DNA of 64,000 nt from Mycobacterium shimoidei (GTDB lineage: Bacteria > Actinomycetota > Actinomycetes > Mycobacteriales > Mycobacteriaceae), in assembly GCA_002101905.1 (NCBI GenBank), contig LQPU01000032.1, forward strand, positions 186,001-250,000, given 5' to 3'. The position numbers and the translations under genes were made by a program. Below, piece by piece: positions 44,681-53,768 of the stretch (positions are counted from its first letter, which is position 1; the number at the start of each line of letters is the position of its first letter). The notes below the pieces were generated by a model, which was not told the DNA's origin, ran no database searches, and was given only the letters and a program-made list of their open reading frames with translations.

Positions 44681-44686
44681 CGAGCG

Positions 44687-45364
44687 GTGACGATCACGTA
44701 CGACGATGCGCTGCGCGACCGGATCCGTGCGCACTTGGCCGGCCACGACCGCCGTGCCGTGACCGATCCGACCAAGAGACATGCGGCCGTTGCAGTAGTG
44801 CTGGTCGACTCCGAGGCAGACGAGGAGCCGATGCCGGAGGCCGGCTTGGGCCGCCGTATGGTCGGCGTATCGGGTGGAGCGGCATTCCTGCTGTGCCGCA
44901 GAGCATCTCGTCTCACTTCGCATCCCGCCCAGTGGGCGCTGCCGGGAGGCCGCCTCGACCCGGGCGAGACGCCCGTCGACGCTGCGCTGCGAGAGTTGAG
45001 CGAAGAGCTCGGTATCTGCTTGGCCGACTCGGCCGTACTAGGCCTGCTCGACGACTACCCGACGCGATCCGGATACGTCATCACACCGGTGGTGATCTGG
45101 GGCGGCGGCCGGTTGGATCTGAAACCTGCGCCCGACGAGGTCGTGGCGGTTTACCGAGTGGGGCTATCCCAGCTGCAACGCGACGATTCACCGCGATTCA
45201 TCGCCATCCCGGAGAGCCCGAGACCTGTCGTGCAAATCCCGTTGGGCGACCACCTCATCCACGCACCGACGGGTGCTGTGCTGTTGCAACTGCGGTGGCT
45301 GTGTCTGGAAGGCCGCCACGATCCGGTTGACGAACTCGAGCAACCGGTGTTCGCCTGGAAGTAG
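44687..45364 (+). CDS. NUDIX hydrolase, CoA-pyrophosphatase-like
   Basis: A 225-residue NUDIX enzyme. The NUDIX box is GGRLDPGETPVDAALRELSE followed by ELG, with all expected Glu residues. Just before it, SHPAQWALPGG recalls the CoA-diphosphatase (NudL/UPF0035) element found upstream of the box, so coenzyme A or acyl-CoA is a reasonable substrate guess. The GTG at 44687 gives MTITYDDALRDRIRAHLAG. Its stop lies 2 bp from the convergent end of the mmpL gene, leaving no room for a separate terminator. Confidence 0.88.
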   Translation: MTITYDDALRDRIRAHLAGHDRRAVTDPTKRHAAVAVVLVDSEADEEPMPEAGLGRRMVGVSGGAAFLLCRRASRLTSHPAQWALPGGRLDPGETPVDAALRELSEELGICLADSAVLGLLDDYPTRSGYVITPVVIWGGGRLDLKPAPDEVVAVYRVGLSQLQRDDSPRFIAIPESPRPVVQIPLGDHLIHAPTGAVLLQLRWLCLEGRHDPVDELEQPVFAWK

Positions 45365-45366
45365 GT

Positions 45367-48171
45367 TCACACCGGACGCGACCGTACCAGTGTCGGCCAC
45401 CAGAACCACGGGCCCAGGATTCGCACGATGCACGGCACGATGAACGAACGCACGACCAGCGTGTCGAGCAGCAGGCCAATACACACGGTCGACCCCACCT
45501 GACCGATGGTGCGCAGATCGCTGGTGAGCATTGCCAGCATGGTGATTGCGAACACCAACCCCGCGGATGTCACTACAGCCCCGGTGCTTCCGAGTGCGCG
45601 GATGAGACCGGTGTTCAGCCCAGCGTGAAGCTCCTCTTTGACTCGGACGATCAGCAGGAGGTTGTAGTCCGAACCGACCGCCACCAGGATGATGAACGTG
45701 AGCGGCATTACCAGCCAGTGCAGGGGTAGGCCGACGAGGTGTTGCCAGACGAGTATGGACAGCCCGAATGCGCCGGCGTACGAGAACGCCACCGTGCCGG
45801 GAATGACCAAGGCGGCCATCAGGCTTCGCGTGAGGAACAACATGATCAGGAAGATCAGCACGAAGGCGGCGATCGCCACGATAAGCAGATCCGATGCGGC
45901 GTATTCTTTGATGTCCTTGTCGTTGGATCCTGAGCCGCCGATGTAAACCCGCGCGCCGGCCACCGACGTCTCTTTCAAGATCGTGGTTATCGCCGTGGGG
46001 AATTGTTCGACGTGCTCTACGCCTTCGGGTCCCATGGCGTTGCCCTCGTGGGTGACGATGAACCGAGCGGCCTTGCCGTCGGGTGACATCAGCAGCTGCA
46101 TTCCGGTCTTAACGTCGTCGTTGTCGAAACCTTCACGGGGAATGTAAAAGAAGTCATCGCTGCGAGACCGGTCGAAGTCAAGCCCGACATTGATCAGATC
46201 ATCGAATGTCTGGTCGGTCTGCGTGGACTGCAACGCCGACTGTCCATAGGTGCTGACCAAAAGAGCAGCCAACGCCTCTGAGTCGTCAGCAGTGAGTTTC
46301 AGCTGTGTGATGACTTGCGGCAGCAGCTTGTCCAGCGCCTCGAGGGAAGTCCTGGCGTCCTTGATATCGGCGGCCAGGTGGTCGATGTTGTCGAGGCCGT
46401 CGAAGAGTGATCTGAACGCCCAGCAGATGGGGATGTCGAAACAGTGCTTCTCCCAATAGAAATAGCTCTTGATCGGCCGGAAGAAGTCGTCGACGTTCGA
46501 GATTTCCTGGTTCATCTCGTCGGTGATCTGTTGGAGATCGGCGACCGTGAGAGCCGTCTTGTGCAACTCGTCTGACATCCGTTCAAAGAAGACGATCTCT
46601 TTACGCAAGACTTCGACAGTGTGCGCCGTGATCTGTGCCTGCATGTCGGTATTGGCGTTCTGCTGCTTGTTGAACGGGAGCTGTTGGCCGTTTCCGCTGC
46701 CCTGCGTGGTGAACAGGTAGGGCAGCGTGGCGTGTTCCAGCGGCCGGCCCAGGGGCCTGGTGATGCTTTGCACCATCGCGACGCCGGGAAGACGAATGAG
46801 ACTCTTGGCCACTCGGTCTAACGAGATGAAGTCAGCCGAGTTTCGCATGTCGTGATCCGTCTCGATCATCAGCATCTCGGAGAACAGCTTGCTCTGCGGG
46901 AAGTGTCGATCCGCTGCGGCGAAACCCTGATTGGCGGGGGCGTTATGCGGTTGGTACTGACGGTCGTCGTAGTTTTGCCGGTATGTCGGCACGAAGATCG
47001 CCCCGAGCATGACCGCAGCAGCACTGGCCGTGAGGATCGGCACCGGCCACCGCACCACGCTCGCCCCGATCCGCCGGTACAACGTCGCCTTAGCCTGTTG
47101 CCTCGGGTCGAAGAGCCCGAAGGCGCTGCCCACGGTCAAGATGGCCGGGCCGAGCGTCAACGCTGCCGCGATGGTGAACAGCATGCTGATCGCCACAGCC
47201 GGCCCCATGGTGTGGAAGTAGTTGAGCCGCGCGAACGTCAGGCAATAACACGCCCCGGCGATCGTCAGCCCCGAACCGAGGATGATGGGTGTCACACCCT
47301 TGTAGGCGGTGTAGAACGCGTCTTCTCGACTTTCGCCGGACTGTCGCGCCTCGTGATAGCGGCCCATCAAGAAGATCCCGTAATCGGTCCCCGCGCCCAG
47401 GGTCAGCGCCACCAGGATGTTCACCGCGAACGAGGACAGTTCGATGTACCCCAGATGCCCGAGGGTTGCGATAACCCCTTTCGCGACCAGCATCTCGATC
47501 AGAACGCCGAGCAAGGGCACCAGCACGTTGGCGATGGAGCGGTACACCAGCAGCAACATCACGACGATGAGGCAGATCACCACGATCGTGATGTTGTTCA
47601 AGCTCGAATTGGCAATAGCCACCGTGTCCGAGGCGAGCGGTGCCGCGCCGCTGACGTAGACCTTGAGTCCGGGCGGTGCGGGATCTTTGGCGACGATATC
47701 CCGAACGGCGGCAACGGATTTGTTGGCTTCCATCTGGCCGATGTCGCCCGCCAGACGCAACAGCACGTACGCGGCCTTGCCGTCGACGCTTTGTGCCCCT
47801 GCCGCGGTGATCGGTTTCCCCCACAGATCCATGACGTACTGCACGTGCTGGGTGTCTTGCTTGAGTCGGCGCACCAAATCGTCGTAATAGCGGTGGTCCG
47901 CATCACCCAACGTGCGGCCGGCTTCCAACACGAGCATGGTCAAATTCGTCGAGTTGGACTCCTGGAACTTCTCACCGATGCGCAGCAGCGCCCGCTGCGA
48001 CGGTGCGTAGTGCGGGACCATCGGGCCCGCGAGCTCCTCTGCGACGCGCTCGACCTGTGGCATAAACGTGTTCGTCGACACGGCGAGAAGCGCCCAAAAC
48101 GCGATGATCGGTATCGCGAGGAGGCGGATTATTCTGGGGACGAGAGGCCGTCTCGCCCGATGCTCGCTCAC
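45367..48171 (-). CDS. MmpL-family RND lipid exporter
   Basis: A 934-residue inner-membrane transporter that uses proton flow to move lipids or siderophores to the outer envelope. Twelve helices and two large periplasmic loops are evident. The proton-relay Asp-Tyr pairs appear as GAGTDYGIFLMGRYHEAR and AVGSDYNLLLIVRVKEEL. The second loop contains the coiled region with DLQQITDEMNQEISNVDD and GQQLPFNKQQNANTDMQAQI, typical of MmpL4/MmpL5-like proteins. The GTG at 48171 overlaps the mmpS stop as GTGA, which fixes the start; a GTG six codons upstream is less likely. Cargo unknown. Confidence 0.93.
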   Translation of the reverse strand: MSEHRARRPLVPRIIRLLAIPIIAFWALLAVSTNTFMPQVERVAEELAGPMVPHYAPSQRALLRIGEKFQESNSTNLTMLVLEAGRTLGDADHRYYDDLVRRLKQDTQHVQYVMDLWGKPITAAGAQSVDGKAAYVLLRLAGDIGQMEANKSVAAVRDIVAKDPAPPGLKVYVSGAAPLASDTVAIANSSLNNITIVVICLIVVMLLLVYRSIANVLVPLLGVLIEMLVAKGVIATLGHLGYIELSSFAVNILVALTLGAGTDYGIFLMGRYHEARQSGESREDAFYTAYKGVTPIILGSGLTIAGACYCLTFARLNYFHTMGPAVAISMLFTIAAALTLGPAILTVGSAFGLFDPRQQAKATLYRRIGASVVRWPVPILTASAAAVMLGAIFVPTYRQNYDDRQYQPHNAPANQGFAAADRHFPQSKLFSEMLMIETDHDMRNSADFISLDRVAKSLIRLPGVAMVQSITRPLGRPLEHATLPYLFTTQGSGNGQQLPFNKQQNANTDMQAQITAHTVEVLRKEIVFFERMSDELHKTALTVADLQQITDEMNQEISNVDDFFRPIKSYFYWEKHCFDIPICWAFRSLFDGLDNIDHLAADIKDARTSLEALDKLLPQVITQLKLTADDSEALAALLVSTYGQSALQSTQTDQTFDDLINVGLDFDRSRSDDFFYIPREGFDNDDVKTGMQLLMSPDGKAARFIVTHEGNAMGPEGVEHVEQFPTAITTILKETSVAGARVYIGGSGSNDKDIKEYAASDLLIVAIAAFVLIFLIMLFLTRSLMAALVIPGTVAFSYAGAFGLSILVWQHLVGLPLHWLVMPLTFIILVAVGSDYNLLLIVRVKEELHAGLNTGLIRALGSTGAVVTSAGLVFAITMLAMLTSDLRTIGQVGSTVCIGLLLDTLVVRSFIVPCIVRILGPWFWWPTLVRSRPV

Positions 48172-48611
48172 GCGGACTTCACCCGGCACATGACGTGCGC
48201 ATCCTCATGGTTGTCCGACTGTTCGTCGCGGACAATGCCATTCACCAGCATCCGGCAGCCGAGCTGACCACCATGAACCTGCGCCGAGATGCTGCCGGAT
48301 ACCACGGTGAGCGTCGTCGTCTCGGTGTGCGACCACGGCAACGTCGTCAGGTCAACCTGATGCGGATGCCCGTCGATGTCCAGGTAGACGAGCATCCCGC
48401 CGTCACCGACCGAACCGAACAGCTCGTAGGTGAGTTCTTTGGGCGTGGTCTGTTCCGGTGCGGCCGGGCCGTTGACCGTGATGACGGGCGGGGGAGCGGA
48501 GAACTGATGCACCTTCCACATGCCCACGGCTCCCGCGCTGACGGCAACGACGGCCACCAATGGCATCCACGTCCGCGCCAACACGGTCCTGCCGACTGAA
48601 CGGGGGCTCAC
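48168..48611 (-). CDS. MmpS-family membrane protein
   Basis: A 147-residue partner of the MmpL exporter. One N-terminal transmembrane helix (TWMPLVAVVAVSAGAVGMWK) anchors a periplasmic beta-sandwich (ELTYELFGSVGDGGMLVYLD, TLTVVSGSISAQVHGGQLGC) ending with GIVRDEQSDNHEDAHVMCRV. Two Cys in the outer domain could form a disulfide. The start is the GTG at 48611 with AAAGG about 7 nt upstream. The stop overlaps the mmpL start by 4 nt. A near-perfect palindrome 53 bp upstream is a candidate operator. Confidence 0.92.
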   Translation of the reverse strand: MSPRSVGRTVLARTWMPLVAVVAVSAGAVGMWKVHQFSAPPPVITVNGPAAPEQTTPKELTYELFGSVGDGGMLVYLDIDGHPHQVDLTTLPWSHTETTTLTVVSGSISAQVHGGQLGCRMLVNGIVRDEQSDNHEDAHVMCRVKSA

Positions 48612-48663
48612 TCGATCGCCTTTCAGAACCCGGTCTCACACCTCACGTTTTCGAGAAGGCCGC

Positions 48664-48690
48664 TCCTATATCAATGTGCTTGACATAGGA
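48664..48690. promoter_or_regulatory. Palindromic operator candidate upstream of mmpS-mmpL
   Basis: TCCTATATCAA (48664-48674) and TTGACATAGGA (48680-48690) are inverted copies with one mismatch and a 5-nt spacer. The 27-bp symmetry and size fit a TetR- or MarR-type repressor site. It lies 53 bp before the mmpS start. Confidence 0.65.
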
Positions 48691-48742
48691 ACGCAAAGAG
48701 ACTACCAGCCCAGGTTCAAAACCCGGACACGAGGTATCGGAG

Positions 48743-49174
48743 TCACTTCAAGATGACGTCTGCCAGGCGTCCCTTCAACCTGGCGCTGATGAGCATCCGA
48801 ATGGTGAAGTTTGTCGCCGCCAACATGGGAAACACCCCGAGGAACGTCCGCTCGGAGGGCGTCGCTCCGTGCAATTGTTCAAGGCTGCCGAAGACGAAGA
48901 AGCATCCCACCGAGAAGAGGGCACCGGGGATGGCGTAGGCCATCAAGGAGCTGCGGTCGGTAACGACTTGCCGCGCATACTCCAATTCATCCCGCGACAT
49001 AGCTTCGCGTTTGCGCAACTTGGCCACGACGGCTTTGGAGCTTCCGATTTGTTCGCCGATCGGGCTTGTCGGTCGACGCAGCAACCGGTTTACGAAGACG
49101 GTGGCGACGGCGGCAAACACCAGTACCAGTACGAACGAGAGCAAGGTCAAATAGCCATACAAACCCGAAACCAT
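48743..49174 (-). CDS. Uncharacterised membrane protein upstream of mmpS
   Basis: A 143-residue protein I do not recognise. It has an N-terminal helix (LYGYLTLLSFVLVLVFAAVA), a polar middle segment (QIGSSKAVVAKLRKREAMSR, DELEYARQVVTDRSSLMAYA), a second helix (IPGALFSVGCFFVFGSLEQL) and a third weaker one near FLGVFPMLAATNFTIRML. The ATG at 49174 follows a GGAGGCG-type ribosome site. It lies on the same strand between the disulfide-reductase-like gene and mmpS-mmpL. The mmpS operator candidate lies between it and mmpS, so the two need not share a transcript. Confidence 0.75.
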   Translation of the reverse strand: MVSGLYGYLTLLSFVLVLVFAAVATVFVNRLLRRPTSPIGEQIGSSKAVVAKLRKREAMSRDELEYARQVVTDRSSLMAYAIPGALFSVGCFFVFGSLEQLHGATPSERTFLGVFPMLAATNFTIRMLISARLKGRLADVILK

Positions 49175-49234
49175 CGCTCGCGCCTCCTTCGCTTTGCGGT
49201 CGAACTTAGCGCATCGCTCGGCCGAAGCGATCGG

Positions 49235-50611
49235 TTACTGCAGTGGGTGCATCTCCTGCAGCACGGTCGGCACCAATTCGCTGACGGTCGGATGAATATG
49301 CATGGTGCGTGAGATTGCGGTGTAGGGCTTCTTCGCGGTCATGATGTCGATGATGGAGTGGATGACTTCATCACCTCCGACTCCGAGGATCGCGGCGCCG
49401 AGGATCTGTTCGGTTTCAGCGTCAACGACCACTTTCATGAAACCCTGGGTTTCGCCCTTCTCCACGGCGCGTCCGACTCGCGTCATCGGGCGCTTGCCCA
49501 CCAAGGCTTTTCGGCCCGATCTGCGAACTTCGTCGGCTGTCATGCCAGCCCGGCCCAGCGGGGGATCGATGTAGAGCGCGTAGGAGGGAACACGGTCGCT
49601 GACCCGGCGTGGCACACCGTCGAACACGCCGTTGTTGGCCGCGACGATCTCGAAATCGTTGTATGCGGTGTGGGTGAACCCGCCGCGGCCGTTGCAGTCG
49701 CCCATCGCCCAAATATGCTCCACACTTGTGTGCAGTTCGTCGTCGACGACGACGTATCCCCGGCTGTCGGTTTCGACGCCGGCGTTCTCCAAGCCGAGGT
49801 CATCGGTATTCGGGCGCCGGCCTACCGCCATCAGCAGGTGCGTCCCGGCAATGGGCGGTGCGCCATCGCGCGGTGTCACTTCGAATCCGTTGTCACGCTT
49901 GGTGAATCGAACATCGTCGGCGTCGACGATGACGTAGACGCCCTCGCCCTCCAGGATCTCACGGATCGCGGCGGAGACGTCTTCGTCCTCGCGTGGGATC
50001 AGCCGCGGAGCCTTTTCGATAACCGTGACGTGTGCCCCGAACCGCCGGTACATCTGGGCGAACTCGAGCCCGATGTAGCTACCGCCGACGATGACGAGAT
50101 GCTCTGGCACCGCGTCGAGTTCGAGGATCCCGACATTTGTCAGATAATCGATGTCGGAAAGTCCCGGCATGTCGGGCACTGCCGCCCGTTCGCCGACATT
50201 GAGGTAGATCTTGTCGGCCGCGAGCAGCCGCTCGTCGACTCGGATCTCATGAGACCCTTCGAACCTGGCATGGCCACGGATGAAGGTGAGTCCCTGCATA
50301 CTGGCTAGCCACGACTCGACGCTATGACGGTCGTCGCCGGAGACCCGGTCTTTGCGCGCCTTGACTTTGGCCATATCAACGGTGATCTCACCGGTTCCGA
50401 CGCCATAGTCAGCGCCGCGGCGCGCGACATGGGCGGCGTGCGCGCTCGCCACCAGTGTCTTGGTCGGGATGCAACCGTAGTTGACGCAGGTGCCTCCGAC
50501 CAGGTGGCGCTCGATCAATGCCACCTTCTGTCCGGCGTCGGTCAGCCGCGCGGCCAGAAACGGGCCCGCCTGACCGGCGCCCACAATGATCGCGTCGAAA
50601 TTTTCCGCCAT
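49235..50611 (-). CDS. Pyridine nucleotide-disulfide oxidoreductase (mercuric-reductase-like)
   Basis: A 458-residue FAD/NAD(P)H enzyme of the class I disulfide reductases. FAD site: FDAIIVGAGQAGPFLAARL. Redox Cys pair: GGTCVNYGCIPTKTLVASA. NAD(P) site: HLVIVGGSYIGLEFAQMYRR. The C-terminal catalytic His/Glu are in TMHIHPTVSELVPTVLQEM. It resembles mercuric-reductase-like proteins, but there is no N-terminal metal-binding domain and no C-terminal vicinal Cys pair, so mercury reduction is unlikely. The ATG at 50611 is 4 nt after the cupin stop, so both are one operon, divergent from lysR. The substrate may be a small disulfide or a quinone. Confidence 0.9.
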   Translation of the reverse strand: MAENFDAIIVGAGQAGPFLAARLTDAGQKVALIERHLVGGTCVNYGCIPTKTLVASAHAAHVARRGADYGVGTGEITVDMAKVKARKDRVSGDDRHSVESWLASMQGLTFIRGHARFEGSHEIRVDERLLAADKIYLNVGERAAVPDMPGLSDIDYLTNVGILELDAVPEHLVIVGGSYIGLEFAQMYRRFGAHVTVIEKAPRLIPREDEDVSAAIREILEGEGVYVIVDADDVRFTKRDNGFEVTPRDGAPPIAGTHLLMAVGRRPNTDDLGLENAGVETDSRGYVVVDDELHTSVEHIWAMGDCNGRGGFTHTAYNDFEIVAANNGVFDGVPRRVSDRVPSYALYIDPPLGRAGMTADEVRRSGRKALVGKRPMTRVGRAVEKGETQGFMKVVVDAETEQILGAAILGVGGDEVIHSIIDIMTAKKPYTAISRTMHIHPTVSELVPTVLQEMHPLQ

Positions 50612-50615
50612 CGGT

Positions 50616-50981
50616 CTAGTCGGTCGCCACATGCGGCGGGTCGTAGATGACGAGAAAGACGAGGTCGTCGTCGCCGGTGTTGACCAAGCTGTGCTCGTCG
50701 TTTGCCGGAACCTTGACCAGCGTGCCCGGCTTGGTCTGCCAACTCTGATCGCCGATCTGCACGCGGCACGTGCCCGTCAAGAAGTAGAACGCGTGGTTGT
50801 AGTCATGGTGATGAGGTGTGGATCCGCCACCCGGGCCGAACTTGGTCAGTTGGGCGCTGAACAGTGTCGAGTAGTCGGTCCCGACGAGTTCCTCGCTGAT
50901 CCAGAAGCTTTCCCCGAGATTGGTTTCGTGCCACACGATGTCTTCCGGTGCGAACACTTTCGGCAATGTGCCTTGATTCAT
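50616..50981 (-). CDS. Small cupin-domain protein
   Basis: A 121-residue single-domain cupin. Motif 1 is GGGSTPHHHDYNHAFYFLTG, with three His and later residues for a metal, and motif 2 is VKVPANDEHSLVNTGDDDLV. Such proteins are metal dioxygenases, isomerases or sensors. AAAGGA lies 9 nt before the ATG at 50981; an in-frame ATG at 51044 is not preceded by a ribosome site. It leads an operon with the flavin reductase and is divergent from lysR, so that regulator probably controls it. Confidence 0.88.
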   Translation of the reverse strand: MNQGTLPKVFAPEDIVWHETNLGESFWISEELVGTDYSTLFSAQLTKFGPGGGSTPHHHDYNHAFYFLTGTCRVQIGDQSWQTKPGTLVKVPANDEHSLVNTGDDDLVFLVIYDPPHVATD

Positions 50982-51015
50982 TCCAAATCGTCCTTTCGTG
51001 CACTTGTATGATGAC

Positions 51016-51063
51016 TCAAACGTTTTGAAAGGCCAACTCTTCATAACTCAGTTGCTATGCAAC
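51016..51063. promoter_or_regulatory. LysR-type operator candidates between cupin and lysR
   Basis: Two dyads lie in this 108-bp divergent region: TCAAACGTTTTGA at 51016-51028 and GTTGC-TAT-GCAAC at 51051-51063 (perfect arms). LysR proteins bind such interrupted dyads near their own divergent promoter. Confidence 0.5.
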
Positions 51064-51089
51064 GATCACCTTGGCGATATGGAGGGTCG

Positions 51090-51974
51090 ATGACGACCTT
51101 GTCGCAGCTCAAGACGTTCATCACGGTGGCCGAGCAGGGTGGTTTCACGGCGGCGAGCCGGCGCCTCGGGTTAACGCAGCCGGCTGTCAGCCGCACCATC
51201 GCCACGCTGGAAAAAGAGCTCGGCTTGCCGTTGTTCGTTCGCCGCCGCGAGGGGCTAGTGCTGACCGAAGCCGGCTCTGTGGCCCTTGCACATGCCAGAG
51301 AAGCGGTTCATCACCTGACGTTGATGCATACCGAAGTTGCCGGCTTGGCCGGTGACATCACCGGGACGCTGTATCTGGCGAGCATCCCGACGGCGACTGC
51401 CACTCTCGTTGCTCCGCAGCTGCAGACCTTCGCGCAACGGCATCCGGCCGTCAGCATTCGATTGCTCGAAGGCAGCGAGGAAGAGGTCCGCGACTGGCTC
51501 GATCAGGGCGCCGCCGAGGCTGGGGTGGTCCGGTTGCCGATCAAGGGGCTTGAGGTCGCGGCGCTCGGTGACCAGGAGATGGTGGCGGTCGTGCCGGCGA
51601 GTAGCCGGCTGGCGTCGAAGGACACCATCACCTATCCCGAGTTGGCCGAGGAGCCTTTTGTCCGCGGCCACGGTGGCTGCGCCGATGTGTTCATGCCCAT
51701 CGCGCGGCAGGCCGGGGTCGCGTTCGACGTCGCCTTCGACGCTCGCGAGATCGCGGCGGCGCTGGAGATCGTGCGCGCGGGACTAGGGGTGAGCATCTTG
51801 CCGCGCGCCGGCCTGCCCGACGTACCCGGCGTCGCGGTGCGCGCGCTGATCCCAAAGACGGTGCGGCATCTCGGTATTGCCATCTCCGCCAGCGCGTCAG
51901 CGGCCGCGCGCGCGTTCCTCGAGCAGATCGCCGTTCAGTCCGGCGGCGTGGGGCTCATCGAGCCGATGAAATAG
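51090..51974 (+). CDS. LysR-family transcriptional regulator
   Basis: A 294-residue LysR regulator. The helix-turn-helix is at the N-terminus (LKTFITVAEQGGFTAASRRL, TQPAVSRTIATLEKELGLPL). The effector domain contains GTLYLASIPTATATLVAPQL and LGVSILPRAGLPDVPGVAVR. GGAGGG lies 3 nt before the ATG at 51090. It is divergent from the cupin/flavin-reductase operon, its likely target. The effector is unknown. The last 40 bp overlap the convergent secreted-protein gene. Confidence 0.92.
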   Translation: MTTLSQLKTFITVAEQGGFTAASRRLGLTQPAVSRTIATLEKELGLPLFVRRREGLVLTEAGSVALAHAREAVHHLTLMHTEVAGLAGDITGTLYLASIPTATATLVAPQLQTFAQRHPAVSIRLLEGSEEEVRDWLDQGAAEAGVVRLPIKGLEVAALGDQEMVAVVPASSRLASKDTITYPELAEEPFVRGHGGCADVFMPIARQAGVAFDVAFDAREIAAALEIVRAGLGVSILPRAGLPDVPGVAVRALIPKTVRHLGIAISASASAAARAFLEQIAVQSGGVGLIEPMK

Positions 51975-52633
51975 GTTTCGTGCCCGGTGGGGTATCCGCC
52001 GCCGTTGGTGGCGATATGAACATGGTCGTAGTGGTTGAGGGTTTCGGAACCGTAGTCGGCCGTCCAGCTTCCCCCGCCGACGCCCGGATAAATCTTCTGG
52101 CGCCAGATCACGTGATTGACGCCCCAGCGCTTCGCGTTCGCCAAGGCATACCCAGCGATTTGGTTGCCGAGCTCGATGCCTTCGGGGCTGTGGTAGTTGG
52201 GGATCATCACGTCGATCGCCAGCCCGTTGGGATGCCACTTCAGCGCGTCCTGCCGGAATCCGCCGATGGTGGTGATCTGCGGGAACAACACACTGATTGC
52301 GCGGGCTGCCCAGATCGTCTTCACCTGCAGACCTTCCTCGGGTGCGACACCGGCGGGCAGCGCGATCTGGAAATTCTGGGCAGCCAGCGGCGCGTTGGCA
52401 TCTGCCGCGAGCGCTTCCACCTCCGCGGGGGTGGCAATGTGCGGCTGCGCGGGATGAACCGGAGGCGGCGGGCTAGTCGGAACAGCGGTGGGGCTGGGCG
52501 GTGCACCGATGTGAGCGTTGACGCAGCACGGCGGCTCTGCGCGTTGGGCGTAAAGCATTCCAGCCGACGCGATGAGCGAGGCCACTATTGCCAGCCAGCG
52601 GCCACGGCCATTGGCTAACACGTTCGTGCGCAC
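51935..52633 (-). CDS. Secreted M15-like (ARB-07466-type) domain protein
   Basis: A 232-residue exported protein. The N-terminal helix (GRWLAIVASLIASAGMLYAQ) is a signal peptide or anchor, followed by a Pro-rich linker (PPSPTAVPTSPPPPVHPAQP). The C-terminal domain has LKWHPNGLAIDVMIPNY and LNHYDHVHIATNGGG, the H...D and HxH pattern of M15-like zinc domains such as D,D-carboxypeptidase folds. Several mycobacterial exported proteins carry this domain without known substrate. The GTG at 52633 has AAGGTG upstream; a TTG at 52672 would add 13 residues. It overlaps the convergent lysR by 40 bp. Confidence 0.82.
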   Translation of the reverse strand: MRTNVLANGRGRWLAIVASLIASAGMLYAQRAEPPCCVNAHIGAPPSPTAVPTSPPPPVHPAQPHIATPAEVEALAADANAPLAAQNFQIALPAGVAPEEGLQVKTIWAARAISVLFPQITTIGGFRQDALKWHPNGLAIDVMIPNYHSPEGIELGNQIAGYALANAKRWGVNHVIWRQKIYPGVGGGSWTADYGSETLNHYDHVHIATNGGGYPTGHETYFIGSMSPTPPD

Positions 52634-52759
52634 GAACAGCACCTTAATGCCGTGCACGATGCGTCGCGGCAATCTCTACAATTCCTCAGTCGTCTAGTAC
52701 AGCGGTACAAACCGGCTGTCAGCCACGAAAGAGCTTACGTCCCCGCGTAAACGACGCCA

Positions 52760-53647
52760 CTAGGTGATGGACGCCGCGTAGATCTGCTCGATGTTTGATC
52801 GGAGCTTCTCGTCGAATTCCGCATCCGTCTGGTCGGCGCTCAAGCCCTCGGTCAAGGCTCGCGAGAAGCTCGCGATGAGGTGGTGATTGCGGGCCAGGAT
52901 CGTGCAACTGTCGGCGAGGCTGTAGCCACCGGACAAGGCGACCACCCGCAGCACCCGGGGATGCTCGATCAACGGCGCGTAGAGGTTGTCTTCATCTGGC
53001 AGGGTCAGTTTGAGCATGTACTGGGTGCCTTCGCTCAGCTCGTCGAGCTTCGCCTTCAGTGCCGCCACCAGCATGCTGTCAGCTTTGGCCTTGTCGGGGC
53101 ATTTGATGCTCACCTCCGGCTCCAAGATCGGCATGAGGCCCCGCTCGGCGATTTTGTGTCCGTACTCGAACTGCTGGTCGACGATGGCTCGGATGCCCTG
53201 CTCGTTCGGCTCTTGAATGAACGACCGCATCTTGGTGCCGAATACGCCCTTATCGACAGCTCGGTCAAGCAGGGAGTCGAGCTTGGTCATCGGCTTCATC
53301 AGCTGCACGCCGTTGTCGACGTCGCTGAGCCCCTGGTCGACCTTCACGAACGGGACGATGTGCTTTTGCTTCCACAGGAATGCCACCGTGTCCTCGCCGT
53401 TGATGGTGCGGTCCATCGTCTGCTCGAAAAGGATGGTTCCCAGTATTTTGTCGCCGGAGAAGCTCGGGCTCGACATCAGCCGCTCACGCATCTGATGGAT
53501 GAGATCGAACATCTTTTCTTCGGTGTCATAGGCGTCCTCGGGAATGCCATACAGCTTGAGAGCCTTTGGGCTGCTGCCACCGCTTTGGTCCAGCGCAGCG
53601 ATGAAGCCCTGCCCGGACGCCATCACGTTGAGTTGTTCCTGGTTCAC
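52760..53647 (-). CDS. Class I fructose-bisphosphate aldolase
   Basis: Glycolytic and gluconeogenic aldolase that works through a Schiff-base lysine, 295 residues. Conserved blocks are [60 protein letters not shown] and [12 protein letters not shown] [14 protein letters not shown]; the lysine is expected in the MLKLTLP segment. The GTG at 53647 has GGAAGGA upstream. Mycobacteria also carry an essential class II enzyme (fba), so this metal-independent form may serve particular growth conditions. It is divergent from the M42 peptidase. Confidence 0.94.
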   Translation of the reverse strand: MNQEQLNVMASGQGFIAALDQSGGSSPKALKLYGIPEDAYDTEEKMFDLIHQMRERLMSSPSFSGDKILGTILFEQTMDRTINGEDTVAFLWKQKHIVPFVKVDQGLSDVDNGVQLMKPMTKLDSLLDRAVDKGVFGTKMRSFIQEPNEQGIRAIVDQQFEYGHKIAERGLMPILEPEVSIKCPDKAKADSMLVAALKAKLDELSEGTQYMLKLTLPDEDNLYAPLIEHPRVLRVVALSGGYSLADSCTILARNHHLIASFSRALTEGLSADQTDAEFDEKLRSNIEQIYAASIT

Positions 53648-53768
53648 GGCAGTCCTTCCTCTTTCTCGATCGGGCCGAAAACCTGCGGCCACCACTAATG
53701 GGTATACCCGTTACCACCGTGGCACGGTCGCGGGCCTCCGCGACGGCCAGTCACAGAAGGAGTATCCG

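Noticed and set aside
49235..50611. True mercuric reductase
   Set aside because: The C-terminal vicinal Cys pair and HMA domain of MerA are missing, and no mer genes are nearby.
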